64,000 bases of DNA, taken from JBFWRK01 sp050248955. GTDB lineage: Bacteria; Actinomycetota; Acidimicrobiia; Acidimicrobiales; Ilumatobacteraceae. Shown in pieces: positions 42,802 through 52,622 of the stretch. The translations under genes were made by a program, and so were the position numbers. Under the pieces are notes generated by a model. The model saw nothing but the letters and a program-made list of their open reading frames with translations. It made no database searches and was not told where the DNA came from. Positions within the stretch are counted from its first letter, which is position 1, and every line of letters starts with the position of its first letter. Where the stretch lies: assembly GCA_050248955.1 (NCBI GenBank), contig JBFWRK010000003.1:1-64000 (forward strand), read 5' to 3'.

Positions 42802-45800
42802 GTGCTCCCTTCCCCACGTGTCCCACCGCTGCACCTCGTCGTCCTGGCTGCTGACGGTGTCCGCAGCGCCATCACCATCGACGAGGTCGGGTCCGACCAC
42901 CTGCTGGCCGACCTGATCCGCGCGCTGCGATTGCCGGCCACCACCGGCGTCCGCGTCGACGGCGCGCTCGTGCCGCTCGACACCCGAATCGTCGACGCTG
43001 TGGTGCAGGGGTCGACGATCGAAGTGGTCGATCCACAGGCGACGAGATCGTCGTCGGCGCCGCTGGTCGAGATCGCGTGGTGCTCGGGACCGGATGCGGG
43101 CCGGCACACTGCGCTCGCCCGCGGTCGCCACGTCGTCGGCCGGAACGCGACCGGACCGCTGCGGGCGTCGGACCCGGCGATGGCCCCTCACCACGCAGTC
43201 ATCGAGATCGGACCGACCGGCGAGCTGGAGCTCACGGACCTCGGTCTCGGCCGGCCGGTCGAGCTCGACCGCCGCGCGATCGGCGGCCGGTGCCGGATAC
43301 CGATCGGTGGTCGTGTTGGCGTGGGGGCGTCCGTCCTCGAAGTCGTCGGGCCGCGTCGCGCCCCATCCACGGGTTGCATGGCCGCGAGCACCGTCACTGC
43401 GCCCCGCCCCACCGCTGGATGGACCACCCCGTACCGCCGTCCGCCGCGCACCCGGCGGGCCGTCGACGACGCACCGCTCGATGTGCCAGCGCCGGCGGGT
43501 GACTGGCACGGCGTCGGCACCTTGGGCGTGATCTCCCTGGCAGTGTCGCTCGTCGGCGGGCTCGCGCTCGCGCTGGTCCTCCGGCAGCCACTGCTGTTCC
43601 TGATGGTCGGGCTCGGTGCGCTCGGTGGCGTCGTCACCTGGGGCGTGCAATGGGTCCAAGCACGGCGGGGACGGAGGGCTCACGGTCGCGACCGCGCGAT
43701 CCGGTTCGCCGCGTTCGAAACCGATGTGCGCGAGCGCTGGGCTGCCGCAGTCGCAGCGGCGGCGGATCACCCGTCGATCGGATCGCTCGTCGAGTCGGCC
43801 ACGGCGGGTAGCGGGCTCTGGTCGCGCCGGTCGGCGCACGGCGACGCGTATGTCGTCTCCGTCGGCACGGGCGATGCGCCGTGGGAGCCGCCCCTGGTTC
43901 GATCCGCTGGCCGGGTGGATCCGCAGACGGCAGCGGTCATCGAGCGGTTCTCGGTGCTGCCACGGGTCCCGTCGATGCTCGACCTCGGAGCCGTCACGGC
44001 GATCGGTGTCGTCGGTGATCCGACCGGGGCGCGCTCGCTCGTCCGGTCGATCATCGTCCAGCTCGCGGTGATGACGGGTCCGGCCGACTGGGAGCTGCTC
44101 GTCGTCGCGCCGTCCGAAGGGGTGGGCGAGTGGGACTGGACAGCGTGGCTGCCGCACACGGCCGACGACGATCCCGCGCCGATCGCGCACGACGACGTCG
44201 ACGCCCGCGTCCGGACGCTCGCTCTCGGCGCCGCCGATCGCGAACGGCGCCTGATCGTCGTGGTCGACGGGGCATCGCCGCTCGTCGCCAGGACGGCACC
44301 GTTGCGCCGCCTGGCCGCAGCGCTCCGCGGTTCGATCACCCTTGTGGTCCTCGCCAGCGACAGCTCGCAGCTGCCCGCCGTGTGCGAACTCGTGGTCGAT
44401 GTGTCAGCGACCGGTGATGTCGCGGTTCTCGAGCCGGGAGCGCTCCCACGCCGTGCGGAGCTGGTCGGATGCTCGGCGGATCTCGCGTGCACCGTCGCGG
44501 CGCGCCTCGCCCGATGGCGGGACCCGGAGCTCCACGGTGCCGACGCCGATCTTGCGAGCTCCATCGAGCTGAGCGACCTCATCGACCCCACCGCGCTCGA
44601 CCCGGTGGCGATCGCCGAGTCGTGGCAGCGTGCCGGCCGCGATCCGCGTCCGGTCGCGACGCTCGGCCGAGCCGCCGACGGCGCGGTCGAGATCGATCTC
44701 CTTGCCGACGGCCCGCACGCGCTCGTCGCTGGGACGACCGGCGCCGGCAAGAGCGAGCTGCTGCGGACACTGGTCGCTTCGCTCGCGCTCGGCTCGCCCC
44801 CCACGGGGCTGTCGTTCGTGCTCGTCGACTACAAGGGCGGCAGTGCGTTCGATGCCTGCGCGGCGCTGCCGCACGTCGTCGGCGTGGTCACGGACCTCGA
44901 CGACCGGCTCGCCGCCCGGGTGCTGCGCAGTCTGGACGCGGAGCTACGCCGGCGAGAACGGCTGCTGCGTGCCGCGAACGCGGCAGACCTGACGGCCTAC
45001 CGCGCCGGTGGCAGCGGCCCGCAGATCGCGCGGCTCGTGATCGTCGTCGACGAGTTCGCTGCGCTCTCCGCGGAGCTCCCCGAGTTCCTCTCGACGCTCG
45101 TCAACGTCGCGCAGCGGGGGAGGAGCCTCGGCGTCCACCTCGTCCTCGCAACCCAGCGTCCGTCCGGGGTGCTGAGCGACGACATCCGTGCCAACACGAA
45201 CCTGCGCATCGCGCTGCGCGTCCAGGACGATGCCGACGCGGTCGATGTCGTCGGTGAGACGGGTCCCGCACGGTTCGCCCGCCACGCGCCCGGTCGCGCA
45301 GCGCTGCGCCTCGGCACCGAAGACGTGCTCGTGTTCCAGACCGCTCGATGCACTGGCGCACCGCCCACGCCGACTGCCGGCGCCCCGACGAGGCTCGTCG
45401 TGCGTGCCGGCGGTCCCGGCCGGTCGGCGAGCGCGCCTCGCGAGCCATCCGCCGTGGCGGACGACGGCGACACGATGCTCGACGTGCTCGTGCGTGCCAT
45501 CTCACGCGCTGCTTCGGCAACCGCGGCCACCGTCACCCCCACGTCGCAGCGCCCCTGGCTCCAGGCGCTCCCGGCCGTGGTACCGCTCGGCGCGCTGCCA
45601 CGAGGAATGGCCGGGTTGGTCGACGACCCTGACCGGCAGGAGCAGCGCGCCCATCGCTGGAACCCGGCGGAGGGCCACCTCCTGCTGGCGGGCGCGATCG
45701 GGAGCGGCACGACGACGGCGCTCACGACGATTGCCCACGCGCTGGCGGCCGAGCATCCGGCCTCGGCACTGCACCTCTACGTGCTCGACGCGGGAGCCGG

Positions 45801-47037
45801 CGTCGCAGCGGGTGGCGCGCTCGATCGCCTTCGCAGCCTGCCGCACGTCGGCGCCGTCGTGGGGCTCGTCGAGACGACCCGACGCCGCCGGCTCCTCCAC
45901 CGGCTCGACCGGATCCTCGACGAGCGGGCTGCCGGCGCCCGCCCCGAGCCGACGATCGTGCTCCTCGTCGACGGCTTCACGTCGCTTCGCTCGACGCTGA
46001 TCGACGCGGCCGACGGCGATGAAGCAGCGTGGCTGGAGCGGATCGTGCAGGACGGTCCCCGGCACGGCCTGGTGATCGCGGCGAGCATCGACCAGCCCTC
46101 TGCTGTGCCGCTCTCGTTGCTCGCCCGGACCGCCGAGCGCTGGGTCTTCCGGCTGGCGGATCCGATCGATGCCAGCCTCCTCGGTGTGACGCCGGGTGCG
46201 GCGCTCGGCGCGGGCACACCGCCCGGCCGGTGCATCGTGGCGGGGACCGGCCTGGAGATGCAGCTCGCGTGCCGAACCGGCGACGGTGGCGACGGGGTGA
46301 TCGACGGAGTCGACGGAATCGACGAGCGCGTCGACGGAGGTCCCGAGCCGATCCCCGACCGCCCCAGCGTGCTCGGCATCGCCGCGATCTGCGATCGACC
46401 ATCTCGGTCGTCCGACGGACTCTGGCTGCCGGTCGGCGTCGCCGAGGCCTGTGGGGGCGTGGCCGGCCTTCGGCTCCATCCCGGCGAGCACGTCTTCGTC
46501 GGCGGTGCGCCACGATCAGGCCGGACGACCGCCCTCGCGACGTTCGCCGCCCAATGGCGTGCCGCGACGCCGTCGGGTTGGGTCGGTCTCGTCGCGCCGC
46601 GGTCGTCAGGTCGGATCGCGCCCGCTGCGTTAAACGCGACCGAGAGCGGCGTCGGCGCGATCGGCTGCGCCGACGACGTCCTCGGCGCGCTCGCGGACGT
46701 CGACAACGCGCAGCCTGCACTGCTCGTCGTCGATGACGCCGAGCTCGTCCACGACGAGTCCGGCGCGCTCGCTCGACTGCTCGCCGCCGACCGGGAGCAG
46801 CTCCTCGTGATCGCGGCCGGTCGTCCGGATGCCGTGCGCAGCACATACGGCCACTGGACGGCAGCAGTTCGTCGAAGTCGCAAGGGCGTGCTGCTCGGCG
46901 CACTCCACGATCTCGACGGCGACGTGCTCGGTGTGCTGCTGCCGCGGAGGGGGCCGACGCGCCCGCGGATCGGCGACGGTCTCCTCGTCGCCGAAGGCAC
47001 CGTCACCCCGATGCAGCTCGCCGTGCCGTGCGGTTGA
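42802..47037 (+). CDS. FHA-containing FtsK/SpoIIIE (EccC-type) ATPase
   Basis: A 1,411-residue membrane ATPase. A ubiquitin-like N-terminal region is followed by a probable FHA domain (~85-185, GRHVVGRNATG), two membrane helices (~235-285), and three ATPase modules. The first has a canonical P-loop GTTGAGKSELL near 643 with VIVVDEFAAL; the second (GAIGSGTTTAL, ~962) and third (GGAPRSGRTTAL, ~1232) are variant. This is the three-module layout of type VII secretion EccC. No EccB, EccD, EccE, MycP or WXG100 gene is in view. It starts with GTG at 42802. Confidence 0.85.
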   Translation: MLPSPRVPPLHLVVLAADGVRSAITIDEVGSDHLLADLIRALRLPATTGVRVDGALVPLDTRIVDAVVQGSTIEVVDPQATRSSSAPLVEIAWCSGPDAGRHTALARGRHVVGRNATGPLRASDPAMAPHHAVIEIGPTGELELTDLGLGRPVELDRRAIGGRCRIPIGGRVGVGASVLEVVGPRRAPSTGCMAASTVTAPRPTAGWTTPYRRPPRTRRAVDDAPLDVPAPAGDWHGVGTLGVISLAVSLVGGLALALVLRQPLLFLMVGLGALGGVVTWGVQWVQARRGRRAHGRDRAIRFAAFETDVRERWAAAVAAAADHPSIGSLVESATAGSGLWSRRSAHGDAYVVSVGTGDAPWEPPLVRSAGRVDPQTAAVIERFSVLPRVPSMLDLGAVTAIGVVGDPTGARSLVRSIIVQLAVMTGPADWELLVVAPSEGVGEWDWTAWLPHTADDDPAPIAHDDVDARVRTLALGAADRERRLIVVVDGASPLVARTAPLRRLAAALRGSITLVVLASDSSQLPAVCELVVDVSATGDVAVLEPGALPRRAELVGCSADLACTVAARLARWRDPELHGADADLASSIELSDLIDPTALDPVAIAESWQRAGRDPRPVATLGRAADGAVEIDLLADGPHALVAGTTGAGKSELLRTLVASLALGSPPTGLSFVLVDYKGGSAFDACAALPHVVGVVTDLDDRLAARVLRSLDAELRRRERLLRAANAADLTAYRAGGSGPQIARLVIVVDEFAALSAELPEFLSTLVNVAQRGRSLGVHLVLATQRPSGVLSDDIRANTNLRIALRVQDDADAVDVVGETGPARFARHAPGRAALRLGTEDVLVFQTARCTGAPPTPTAGAPTRLVVRAGGPGRSASAPREPSAVADDGDTMLDVLVRAISRAASATAATVTPTSQRPWLQALPAVVPLGALPRGMAGLVDDPDRQEQRAHRWNPAEGHLLLAGAIGSGTTTALTTIAHALAAEHPASALHLYVLDAGAGVAAGGALDRLRSLPHVGAVVGLVETTRRRRLLHRLDRILDERAAGARPEPTIVLLVDGFTSLRSTLIDAADGDEAAWLERIVQDGPRHGLVIAASIDQPSAVPLSLLARTAERWVFRLADPIDASLLGVTPGAALGAGTPPGRCIVAGTGLEMQLACRTGDGGDGVIDGVDGIDERVDGGPEPIPDRPSVLGIAAICDRPSRSSDGLWLPVGVAEACGGVAGLRLHPGEHVFVGGAPRSGRTTALATFAAQWRAATPSGWVGLVAPRSSGRIAPAALNATESGVGAIGCADDVLGALADVDNAQPALLVVDDAELVHDESGALARLLAADREQLLVIAAGRPDAVRSTYGHWTAAVRRSRKGVLLGALHDLDGDVLGVLLPRRGPTRPRIGDGLLVAEGTVTPMQLAVPCG

Positions 47038-47049
47038 GATCGACGCGGC

Positions 47050-49599
47050 TCAGCGATTCCCGTCGCGTCGAGGCGGCGTCGCAGCAGCGGGGTCCACCGG
47101 CCACGCATGCTTCGGGTAGCGACCGGCCATCTCCTTGCGAACCTCCTTCCACGACCCCGTCCAGAACCCGCTCAGATCGCGCGTGATCTGCATCGGTCGT
47201 CCGGCCGGCGAGAGGAGGTGGAGCACGACCGGGGTGTTGCGGCCGATCGTCGGTGTCGTCGTCGATCCGAACATCTCCTGCACCGCCACGGCGAGGATCG
47301 GCGCGTCGCCGTCACCCTCGTAGTCGAGCCGCACGCGCCGTCCGCTCGGCACGGTGATGTGCGTGGGCGCGGCGGAGTCGAGCGACTGCTGCAGCCGGTG
47401 GTCGAGCTTGGCCCGCAACACCCCCGCCAGGTCGAGGCGGTCGAGGTCGGCGCGCCCGGTGGCGAACAGCAGGAACGGCGCCAACCACTCGTCGAGCGAC
47501 GCGAGCAACGCCGCGTCCGACCAGTCGGGCCACGGGTCGCCGTCCACGCGGTGGAGGAACGCGACCCTCGCCCGCAGCGACCGCGACTCGTCGTTCCAGG
47601 GCAGCACCCGAAGCCCAGCGTCGCGGACGCGTTCGAGCAGCAGCGCGGTCACCGCATCGCCCGGCTGCGGCTTGCGGGTGATCTCGTCGAGCACCATGCC
47701 ACCAAGTCGCCGTTCGACGCGCTCGACGAGCTCGTCCCGGTCGCGCTGCCACACGATGACCGTCCGCTCCTCCACTGCTTCGCCGAAGCGCCGCGTCACG
47801 TCGTCTGCATCGATCGGTGCAGCCATCCTGATCCGGGCCTCGCATCGGTCACCGTCGAGATCGGCGACGACGAGGAACGGCTCCTGCCCGAGCGGGTCGC
47901 CTTTCGGCACCCACACGCCCGTGCCGCTCCGGAGCTGGAACCTGCCGACCTGGCTGCGACGCACGGCGAGGCGGTCCGGATACGCGAGGGACAGCACGCG
48001 GCCGATGTCGGTCGGTGGCACGGCACCGACGAGCTCGAGCAGCGAAGCGTCGATGCCGGCCCGCGACGCGAGCTCCCGGGCCCGGCGACGGGCACCGCCC
48101 ACGGCTCGACCGTCAGCGCTCGCATGGCGCGTGCCCGGGTCGGCGAGCAGGGCGAGCCGCAGCGCGATGTCGGTGGGGACCTCGTCCGGCCGGCCGCGCA
48201 GCACATCGCGCTCCTCGAGCAGGGCGGCGAGCGCACAGGCGAGGATCGCGTCGGTCTCGCCTGCGGACTCGGCCGAGACGGCCACCATCCGGGCGAGCCG
48301 CGGATGGAGCGGCAGATCGTTCATGCTGCGCCCGAGAGGCGTGATGCGGCCGTCGACGTCGACTGCCGCCAACGCCACCAGCAGGTCGCGCGCCTCGGCG
48401 AGCGTGCGTTGCGGCGGCGGGTCCAGGAAGGCGAGCGAGGTCGCGTCGTCCGTGCCCCATGCGGCGAGCTCGAGCGCGAATCCTGCGAGATCGACCTGGA
48501 GGATCTCCGCATCGTTGTGCGCTCGCCGGGTGGCGTGCTCGCCCTTGGACCACAGCCGGTAGACGACGCCGGGCGCGGTCCGCCCCGCCCGTCCGGCGCG
48601 CTGCTCGGCCGATGCCTTCGAGATCGAGACGGTCTGCAACCGCGTGAGACCCGTTCGCACGTCGAACCTCGGGGCGCGGGCGAGACCGCTGTCGATCACG
48701 ATCCGCACGCCTTCCACGGTGAGGCTCGTTTCGGCGATGTCCGTGGCGAGCACGACCCGTCGCCGGCCGGGCGGGCTCGGCTGGAGCGCGGCGTCCTGCT
48801 CCGCCGCCGGGAGCATGCCGAACAGCGGCCTGACGTCGACGCCCGCGTCGGGCAGTCCCGCCGATTCGAGCTGCTGCGCGACGCGCGTGATCTCACCCGC
48901 CCCGGGCAGGAAGACGAGTGCGTCGCCCTCCTCGCGACGGAGTGCTGTCTCGATGACCGTGACGATCGCCGGCTCGAGTCGGACGTTCGGCTTCTTCGGG
49001 AACCAACGCACGTCGACGTGGTGCGGGCGGCCGCCGGCCTCGATCACGGGCACCGCTGAACCCTCGTCGCCGAGGAGCGCGGCGAGGCGGCCGGCGTCGA
49101 TCGTCGCCGACATCGCGAGGATCCGCAGGCCGGGTCGGATCGCTCGCTTCGCGGCGAGGGCGAACGCCATGCCGAGGTCGGTCTGCAGGTTCCGTTCGTG
49201 CACCTCGTCGAACACGACGAGCGCGACGCCGGGCAACTCCGGGTCGCGCTGCAGGCGACGGGTGAGTATCCCCTCCGTCACCACCTCGATGCGCGTGCGC
49301 GGTCCGACGCGCCGCTCGTCTCGCGTCCGGAAGCCGACCGTGTCGCCGACCTCCTCGCCGCGCAACCATGCCATCCTCCGCGCCGCCGCCCGCGTCGCGA
49401 GGCGCCGCGGTTCGAGCACGAGGATCCGTCCCGTGGCCGCCCACGGCTCGTCGAGCAGCGCCAGGGGGACGATCGTCGTCTTGCCGGTGCCGGGCGGCGC
49501 GACGAGCACGGCCGATCCGCCCTCTGGTGCGAGCGCGCTCCTCAGCGCGGGGAGCGCGGCGTCCAGTGACGCGGCCGTGCCGGAGTCCGCGCCGCTCAC
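47050..49599 (-). CDS. hrpB: ATP-dependent helicase HrpB
   Basis: An 849-residue DEAH-box RNA helicase. It has VAPPGTGKTT (motif I), VFDEVHERN (motif II), SATID (motif III), ATDIAETSLT and QRAGRAGR (motif VI), then the HrpB C-terminal domains. Length matches the family. Its RNA substrate is not well established. The GTG start overlaps the stop of the upstream ABC ATPase gene as GTGA. It converges with the EccC gene 12 bp away. Confidence 0.93.
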   Translation of the reverse strand: MSGADSGTAASLDAALPALRSALAPEGGSAVLVAPPGTGKTTIVPLALLDEPWAATGRILVLEPRRLATRAAARRMAWLRGEEVGDTVGFRTRDERRVGPRTRIEVVTEGILTRRLQRDPELPGVALVVFDEVHERNLQTDLGMAFALAAKRAIRPGLRILAMSATIDAGRLAALLGDEGSAVPVIEAGGRPHHVDVRWFPKKPNVRLEPAIVTVIETALRREEGDALVFLPGAGEITRVAQQLESAGLPDAGVDVRPLFGMLPAAEQDAALQPSPPGRRRVVLATDIAETSLTVEGVRIVIDSGLARAPRFDVRTGLTRLQTVSISKASAEQRAGRAGRTAPGVVYRLWSKGEHATRRAHNDAEILQVDLAGFALELAAWGTDDATSLAFLDPPPQRTLAEARDLLVALAAVDVDGRITPLGRSMNDLPLHPRLARMVAVSAESAGETDAILACALAALLEERDVLRGRPDEVPTDIALRLALLADPGTRHASADGRAVGGARRRARELASRAGIDASLLELVGAVPPTDIGRVLSLAYPDRLAVRRSQVGRFQLRSGTGVWVPKGDPLGQEPFLVVADLDGDRCEARIRMAAPIDADDVTRRFGEAVEERTVIVWQRDRDELVERVERRLGGMVLDEITRKPQPGDAVTALLLERVRDAGLRVLPWNDESRSLRARVAFLHRVDGDPWPDWSDAALLASLDEWLAPFLLFATGRADLDRLDLAGVLRAKLDHRLQQSLDSAAPTHITVPSGRRVRLDYEGDGDAPILAVAVQEMFGSTTTPTIGRNTPVVLHLLSPAGRPMQITRDLSGFWTGSWKEVRKEMAGRYPKHAWPVDPAAATPPRRDGNR

Positions 49600-50267
49600 G
49601 CCGCGTCGAGCACGCCGTCGACGATGTGCACAGTGCGATCGCAGTAGTGCGTCATGCGCGTGTCGTGGGTGATCAGGACGGCAGCCACGCCTCGGCCCTT
49701 CACCTCCGTCCGGATGAGCTCGATCACCTGCTCGCCCACCTTCGTGTCGAGCGCCGAGGTCGGTTCGTCGAAGAGCACGAGCCTGGGTTCGTTCATGAGG
49801 GCGCGCCCGACCGCGACGCGCTGCCGTTCGCCACCAGACAGCTCTGCAGGCAGGTTGCCGCTGCGAGCGTCGAGACCGAGCTCCCCGAGCAGCCGGTCCG
49901 CCCGAGCCCTGGAGGCCTTGCCGCGCCGGCCGCCGATCTCGTCGACGAGCAGCAGGTTCTCGCGGGCGGTGAGGAACGGCACGAGGTTGACCGACTGGAA
50001 CACGAAGCCGACGGTGTCGCGGCGGAAGCGGGTCAGCTCGCGCGGTGTCGCACCGGTGATGTCTTGGCCGCCGACCGACACCGAGCCCGACGTCGGGGTC
50101 AGCAGCCCGCCGGCGATCGTCAGCAGTGTGGTCTTCCCAGAGCCGGAAGGTCCGACGAGCGCGACCATCTCGTCGCCGACGGTGAGCGTGGCGTGGGTCA
50201 GCGCCGTCACGGCGGTCTCACCGGCGCCGTAGGTCTTCGTGACGTCGCGGAGCTCGAGGGCGTTCAT
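49596..50267 (-). CDS. ABC transporter ATP-binding protein (MacB/LolD type)
   Basis: A 223-residue nucleotide-binding domain. It has Walker A GPSGSGKTTLL, Q-loop FVFQSVNLVPFLTARENLLL, signature LSGGERQRVAVGRAL, Walker B LVLFDEPTSALD and H-loop ITHD. It pairs with the two FtsX-like permeases upstream (8-bp gap). MacB-type systems perform mechanotransmission or lipoprotein/peptide export rather than conventional transport. Confidence 0.92.
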   Translation of the reverse strand: MNALELRDVTKTYGAGETAVTALTHATLTVGDEMVALVGPSGSGKTTLLTIAGGLLTPTSGSVSVGGQDITGATPRELTRFRRDTVGFVFQSVNLVPFLTARENLLLVDEIGGRRGKASRARADRLLGELGLDARSGNLPAELSGGERQRVAVGRALMNEPRLVLFDEPTSALDTKVGEQVIELIRTEVKGRGVAAVLITHDTRMTHYCDRTVHIVDGVLDAA

Positions 50268-50275
50268 GGGTCCTC

Positions 50276-51376
50276 TCAGATGCCGGTACCGATGGAGGTC
50301 GCCGCGTCGATGCGGATGACGCGGCGGAGCGATGTGAGACTGCCGACCACCGAGCAGACCATCAGGAGCAGCAACGTCGTGACCGCACGGTTGCTGCGCA
50401 GCAGGAGCGGGAAGTCGGGCGGCGTCACCGCTCCCAGCCCGAATGCGAGCGCGGCGCCGATCGCGAAGCTGATGCCGGTGAGCACGACGGCCTGCAACGA
50501 GACGCCGGCGAAGAGCTGTCGAGTCGACGCACCGATCGCCTTCAACACGCCGTACAGCGGAGTCCGCTCGAGTGTGATCAGCGCGAAGAACAGCGCGACG
50601 ATCGCGACGACCACGGCGTACGTCGTACCGATGATCGCGTTGAAGGTGCTCTTCTGCTCTTTCGTGCCGGGAAGCGAGAGCTCTGCTTCCGCCTTCGTGA
50701 GCGAGGAGGTCTCGTCGGCAGTCGCGGCGTCGATCCGGGCTGCGAGCTCGGCGGGCGCGGCGTCACCGCGGGCAACGACGACTTGCACGACATCCTCGCT
50801 CACGGCTGAGTCGGGCCGGTTGGCGTTCTGCACGTCACGCCACGTCGGGAGGTCGACCCAGAGCGCACCCTGCATCAGGTAGTTCGTGTCCTTCACGAAC
50901 CCCACCACGGTGATCGGGGTGCGCGCCGGGCCGAGCAGGAGCGTGTCGCCGTCACGGACCCCGAACGCCTCGAGCCGCTCGTCCGCCCACGCGGTGCCGG
51001 CGTCGGGCGGTTCGGGCACACCCGTCGGTGGCAGCTCGTAGCCGATGACGGCCGCGTCGGCGAGCTCGGTCTCGCCGGGGACCGCTGCCCCGAGCAGGGC
51101 GATGCCGAGCCCGCCCGTTGCGGTCACGCCGTCGGCGTCCTCGATCGCGGAACGCAGCTCGCCGGTGATGCGGCTGCGGAGGAACGCGTCGCGCGACGCA
51201 GCCGAGTACGTGAAGACGTCGGCGTCCTGCGCCCGGATCGCACCCGTCGAGCCGAGGTACAGGCCATCGATGAGACCACCGAGGAACAGCAACAGGAACG
51301 CGAGCACGGTCAACGTCGCGACCGGCCCGGCGAAGCGCCACGGCCGGCGGACGAGCTCGCGCAGCGCGAGCTTCAC
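50276..51376 (-). CDS. ABC transporter permease, FtsX/MacB type
   Basis: A 366-residue permease. One helix lies near the N-terminus (ATLTVLAFLLLFLGGLI), then an extracytoplasmic domain of about 200 residues, then three C-terminal helices with an FtsX core (LERTPLYGVLKAIGAS). The start is the GTG at 51376, overlapping the upstream permease stop as GTGA. It probably forms a heterodimer with that permease. Confidence 0.88.
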   Translation of the reverse strand: MKLALRELVRRPWRFAGPVATLTVLAFLLLFLGGLIDGLYLGSTGAIRAQDADVFTYSAASRDAFLRSRITGELRSAIEDADGVTATGGLGIALLGAAVPGETELADAAVIGYELPPTGVPEPPDAGTAWADERLEAFGVRDGDTLLLGPARTPITVVGFVKDTNYLMQGALWVDLPTWRDVQNANRPDSAVSEDVVQVVVARGDAAPAELAARIDAATADETSSLTKAEAELSLPGTKEQKSTFNAIIGTTYAVVVAIVALFFALITLERTPLYGVLKAIGASTRQLFAGVSLQAVVLTGISFAIGAALAFGLGAVTPPDFPLLLRSNRAVTTLLLLMVCSVVGSLTSLRRVIRIDAATSIGTGI

Positions 51377-52572
51377 CGCAGGCCACCCGTGGTCTGCGTT
51401 GCACGCACCGGTTCGATGCGCAACACCCGCCAGATCGCGAAGACGCTGCCGACGAGCGCCGCGCCGAGGATGGTCGCCGAGGCCCGGACGATGGCGCCCG
51501 CAGGGACGGCACCGACGACGCTCTGGAAGACGGGGAGCAGCGCGAACAGCAGCGCGGTGCCGATCGCGATGCCGCCGAGGACGATGACGACCGCCTGGAT
51601 CAACAGCGAACACACGAGCGAACCGGCCGATGCCCCCATCGCCCGCAGCAGCGTGAGCGGACCTGCCTTCTGCGTCGTGAGGATGAGCAGGAACAGCCCG
51701 ACGACGAGCAGGACGGTGAACTGGAGCAGCGCGATGACGGTGCCGAGCGATGATCGGACGCTCGCCACGCCGGGCGATTCATCGACGGCTTGCTGACGCG
51801 TCAGTGTCTCGACCCCGTCGACGGCGGCATCGATGCGCTCCGTCAGCTGCGTCGGGCTCGTGCCGTCCTCTGGTTCGACCACGAGGACGCTCGGCAGGAT
51901 GCGAACCGCATCGGGGTTGCGGATGACCTTCGCCGCTTCCCACGATTCGTACGCCACGAACAGCGTCGGCGCGACCGAGTAGTTGATCTCCTCGGCGACG
52001 CCGACGATGGTCAGCTCGAGCGCGCCCGGCTCCACGCGGATGACATCGCCGATGTCGAATCCCTCGTCGCGGTTGCGATCGCTGGCGACTGCCTCGTTCG
52101 GTGCTTCGGGCAGCCGCCCGTCGACCAACGTCGTCGGTGCGCCCAGCCCGGCGGCGGCACCGCCGATTTCGTAGCCGAAGATCACCGCGTCGTCGAGGCG
52201 ATCGGCCGGCTTCGTCATCGCTCGGCTGGTCGGTGTGCTCACGGTGAACGTCGCCTCGCCGAAACGCCCGACCCGCGCGACTCCCTCGACGGCGGCGACC
52301 GCCTCGATCGCCGATGGATCGACCTGGCTGCCTTCGAGGTTCTGCCGGGCTTGATCGCCGTACACGAGCACCGGCGCGCTCTGGTGGCGGATCGCGCCGA
52401 TGAACTGCGTCACGAGCCCGTCCCGGAGCGCGAGCTGCACGAGGATCAAGAACACGAGCAGCCCGATCGATCCCGCGAGCAAGAAGAAGCGCAGCTTGGC
52501 GTGTCGGAGTTCGCGCAGGGCCAGGAACACAGTCCGACGATTCTGCCGTCGCGAATCGTCAATGGCACTCAC
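51373..52572 (-). CDS. ABC transporter permease, FtsX/MacB type
   Basis: A 399-residue permease with the same layout as its neighbour: an N-terminal helix (FFLLAGSIGLLVFLILVQLAL), an extracytoplasmic domain and three C-terminal helices with QKAGPLTLLRAMGAS. It starts with GTG at 52572. It is the first gene of a permease-permease-ATPase operon that runs into hrpB. Confidence 0.88.
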   Translation of the reverse strand: MSAIDDSRRQNRRTVFLALRELRHAKLRFFLLAGSIGLLVFLILVQLALRDGLVTQFIGAIRHQSAPVLVYGDQARQNLEGSQVDPSAIEAVAAVEGVARVGRFGEATFTVSTPTSRAMTKPADRLDDAVIFGYEIGGAAAGLGAPTTLVDGRLPEAPNEAVASDRNRDEGFDIGDVIRVEPGALELTIVGVAEEINYSVAPTLFVAYESWEAAKVIRNPDAVRILPSVLVVEPEDGTSPTQLTERIDAAVDGVETLTRQQAVDESPGVASVRSSLGTVIALLQFTVLLVVGLFLLILTTQKAGPLTLLRAMGASAGSLVCSLLIQAVVIVLGGIAIGTALLFALLPVFQSVVGAVPAGAIVRASATILGAALVGSVFAIWRVLRIEPVRATQTTGGLR

Positions 52573-52622
52573 TCGGGCGCGAAGCCGATCCGCGCGTCAG
52601 CAGACCGACCGTTCAGCCGTGG

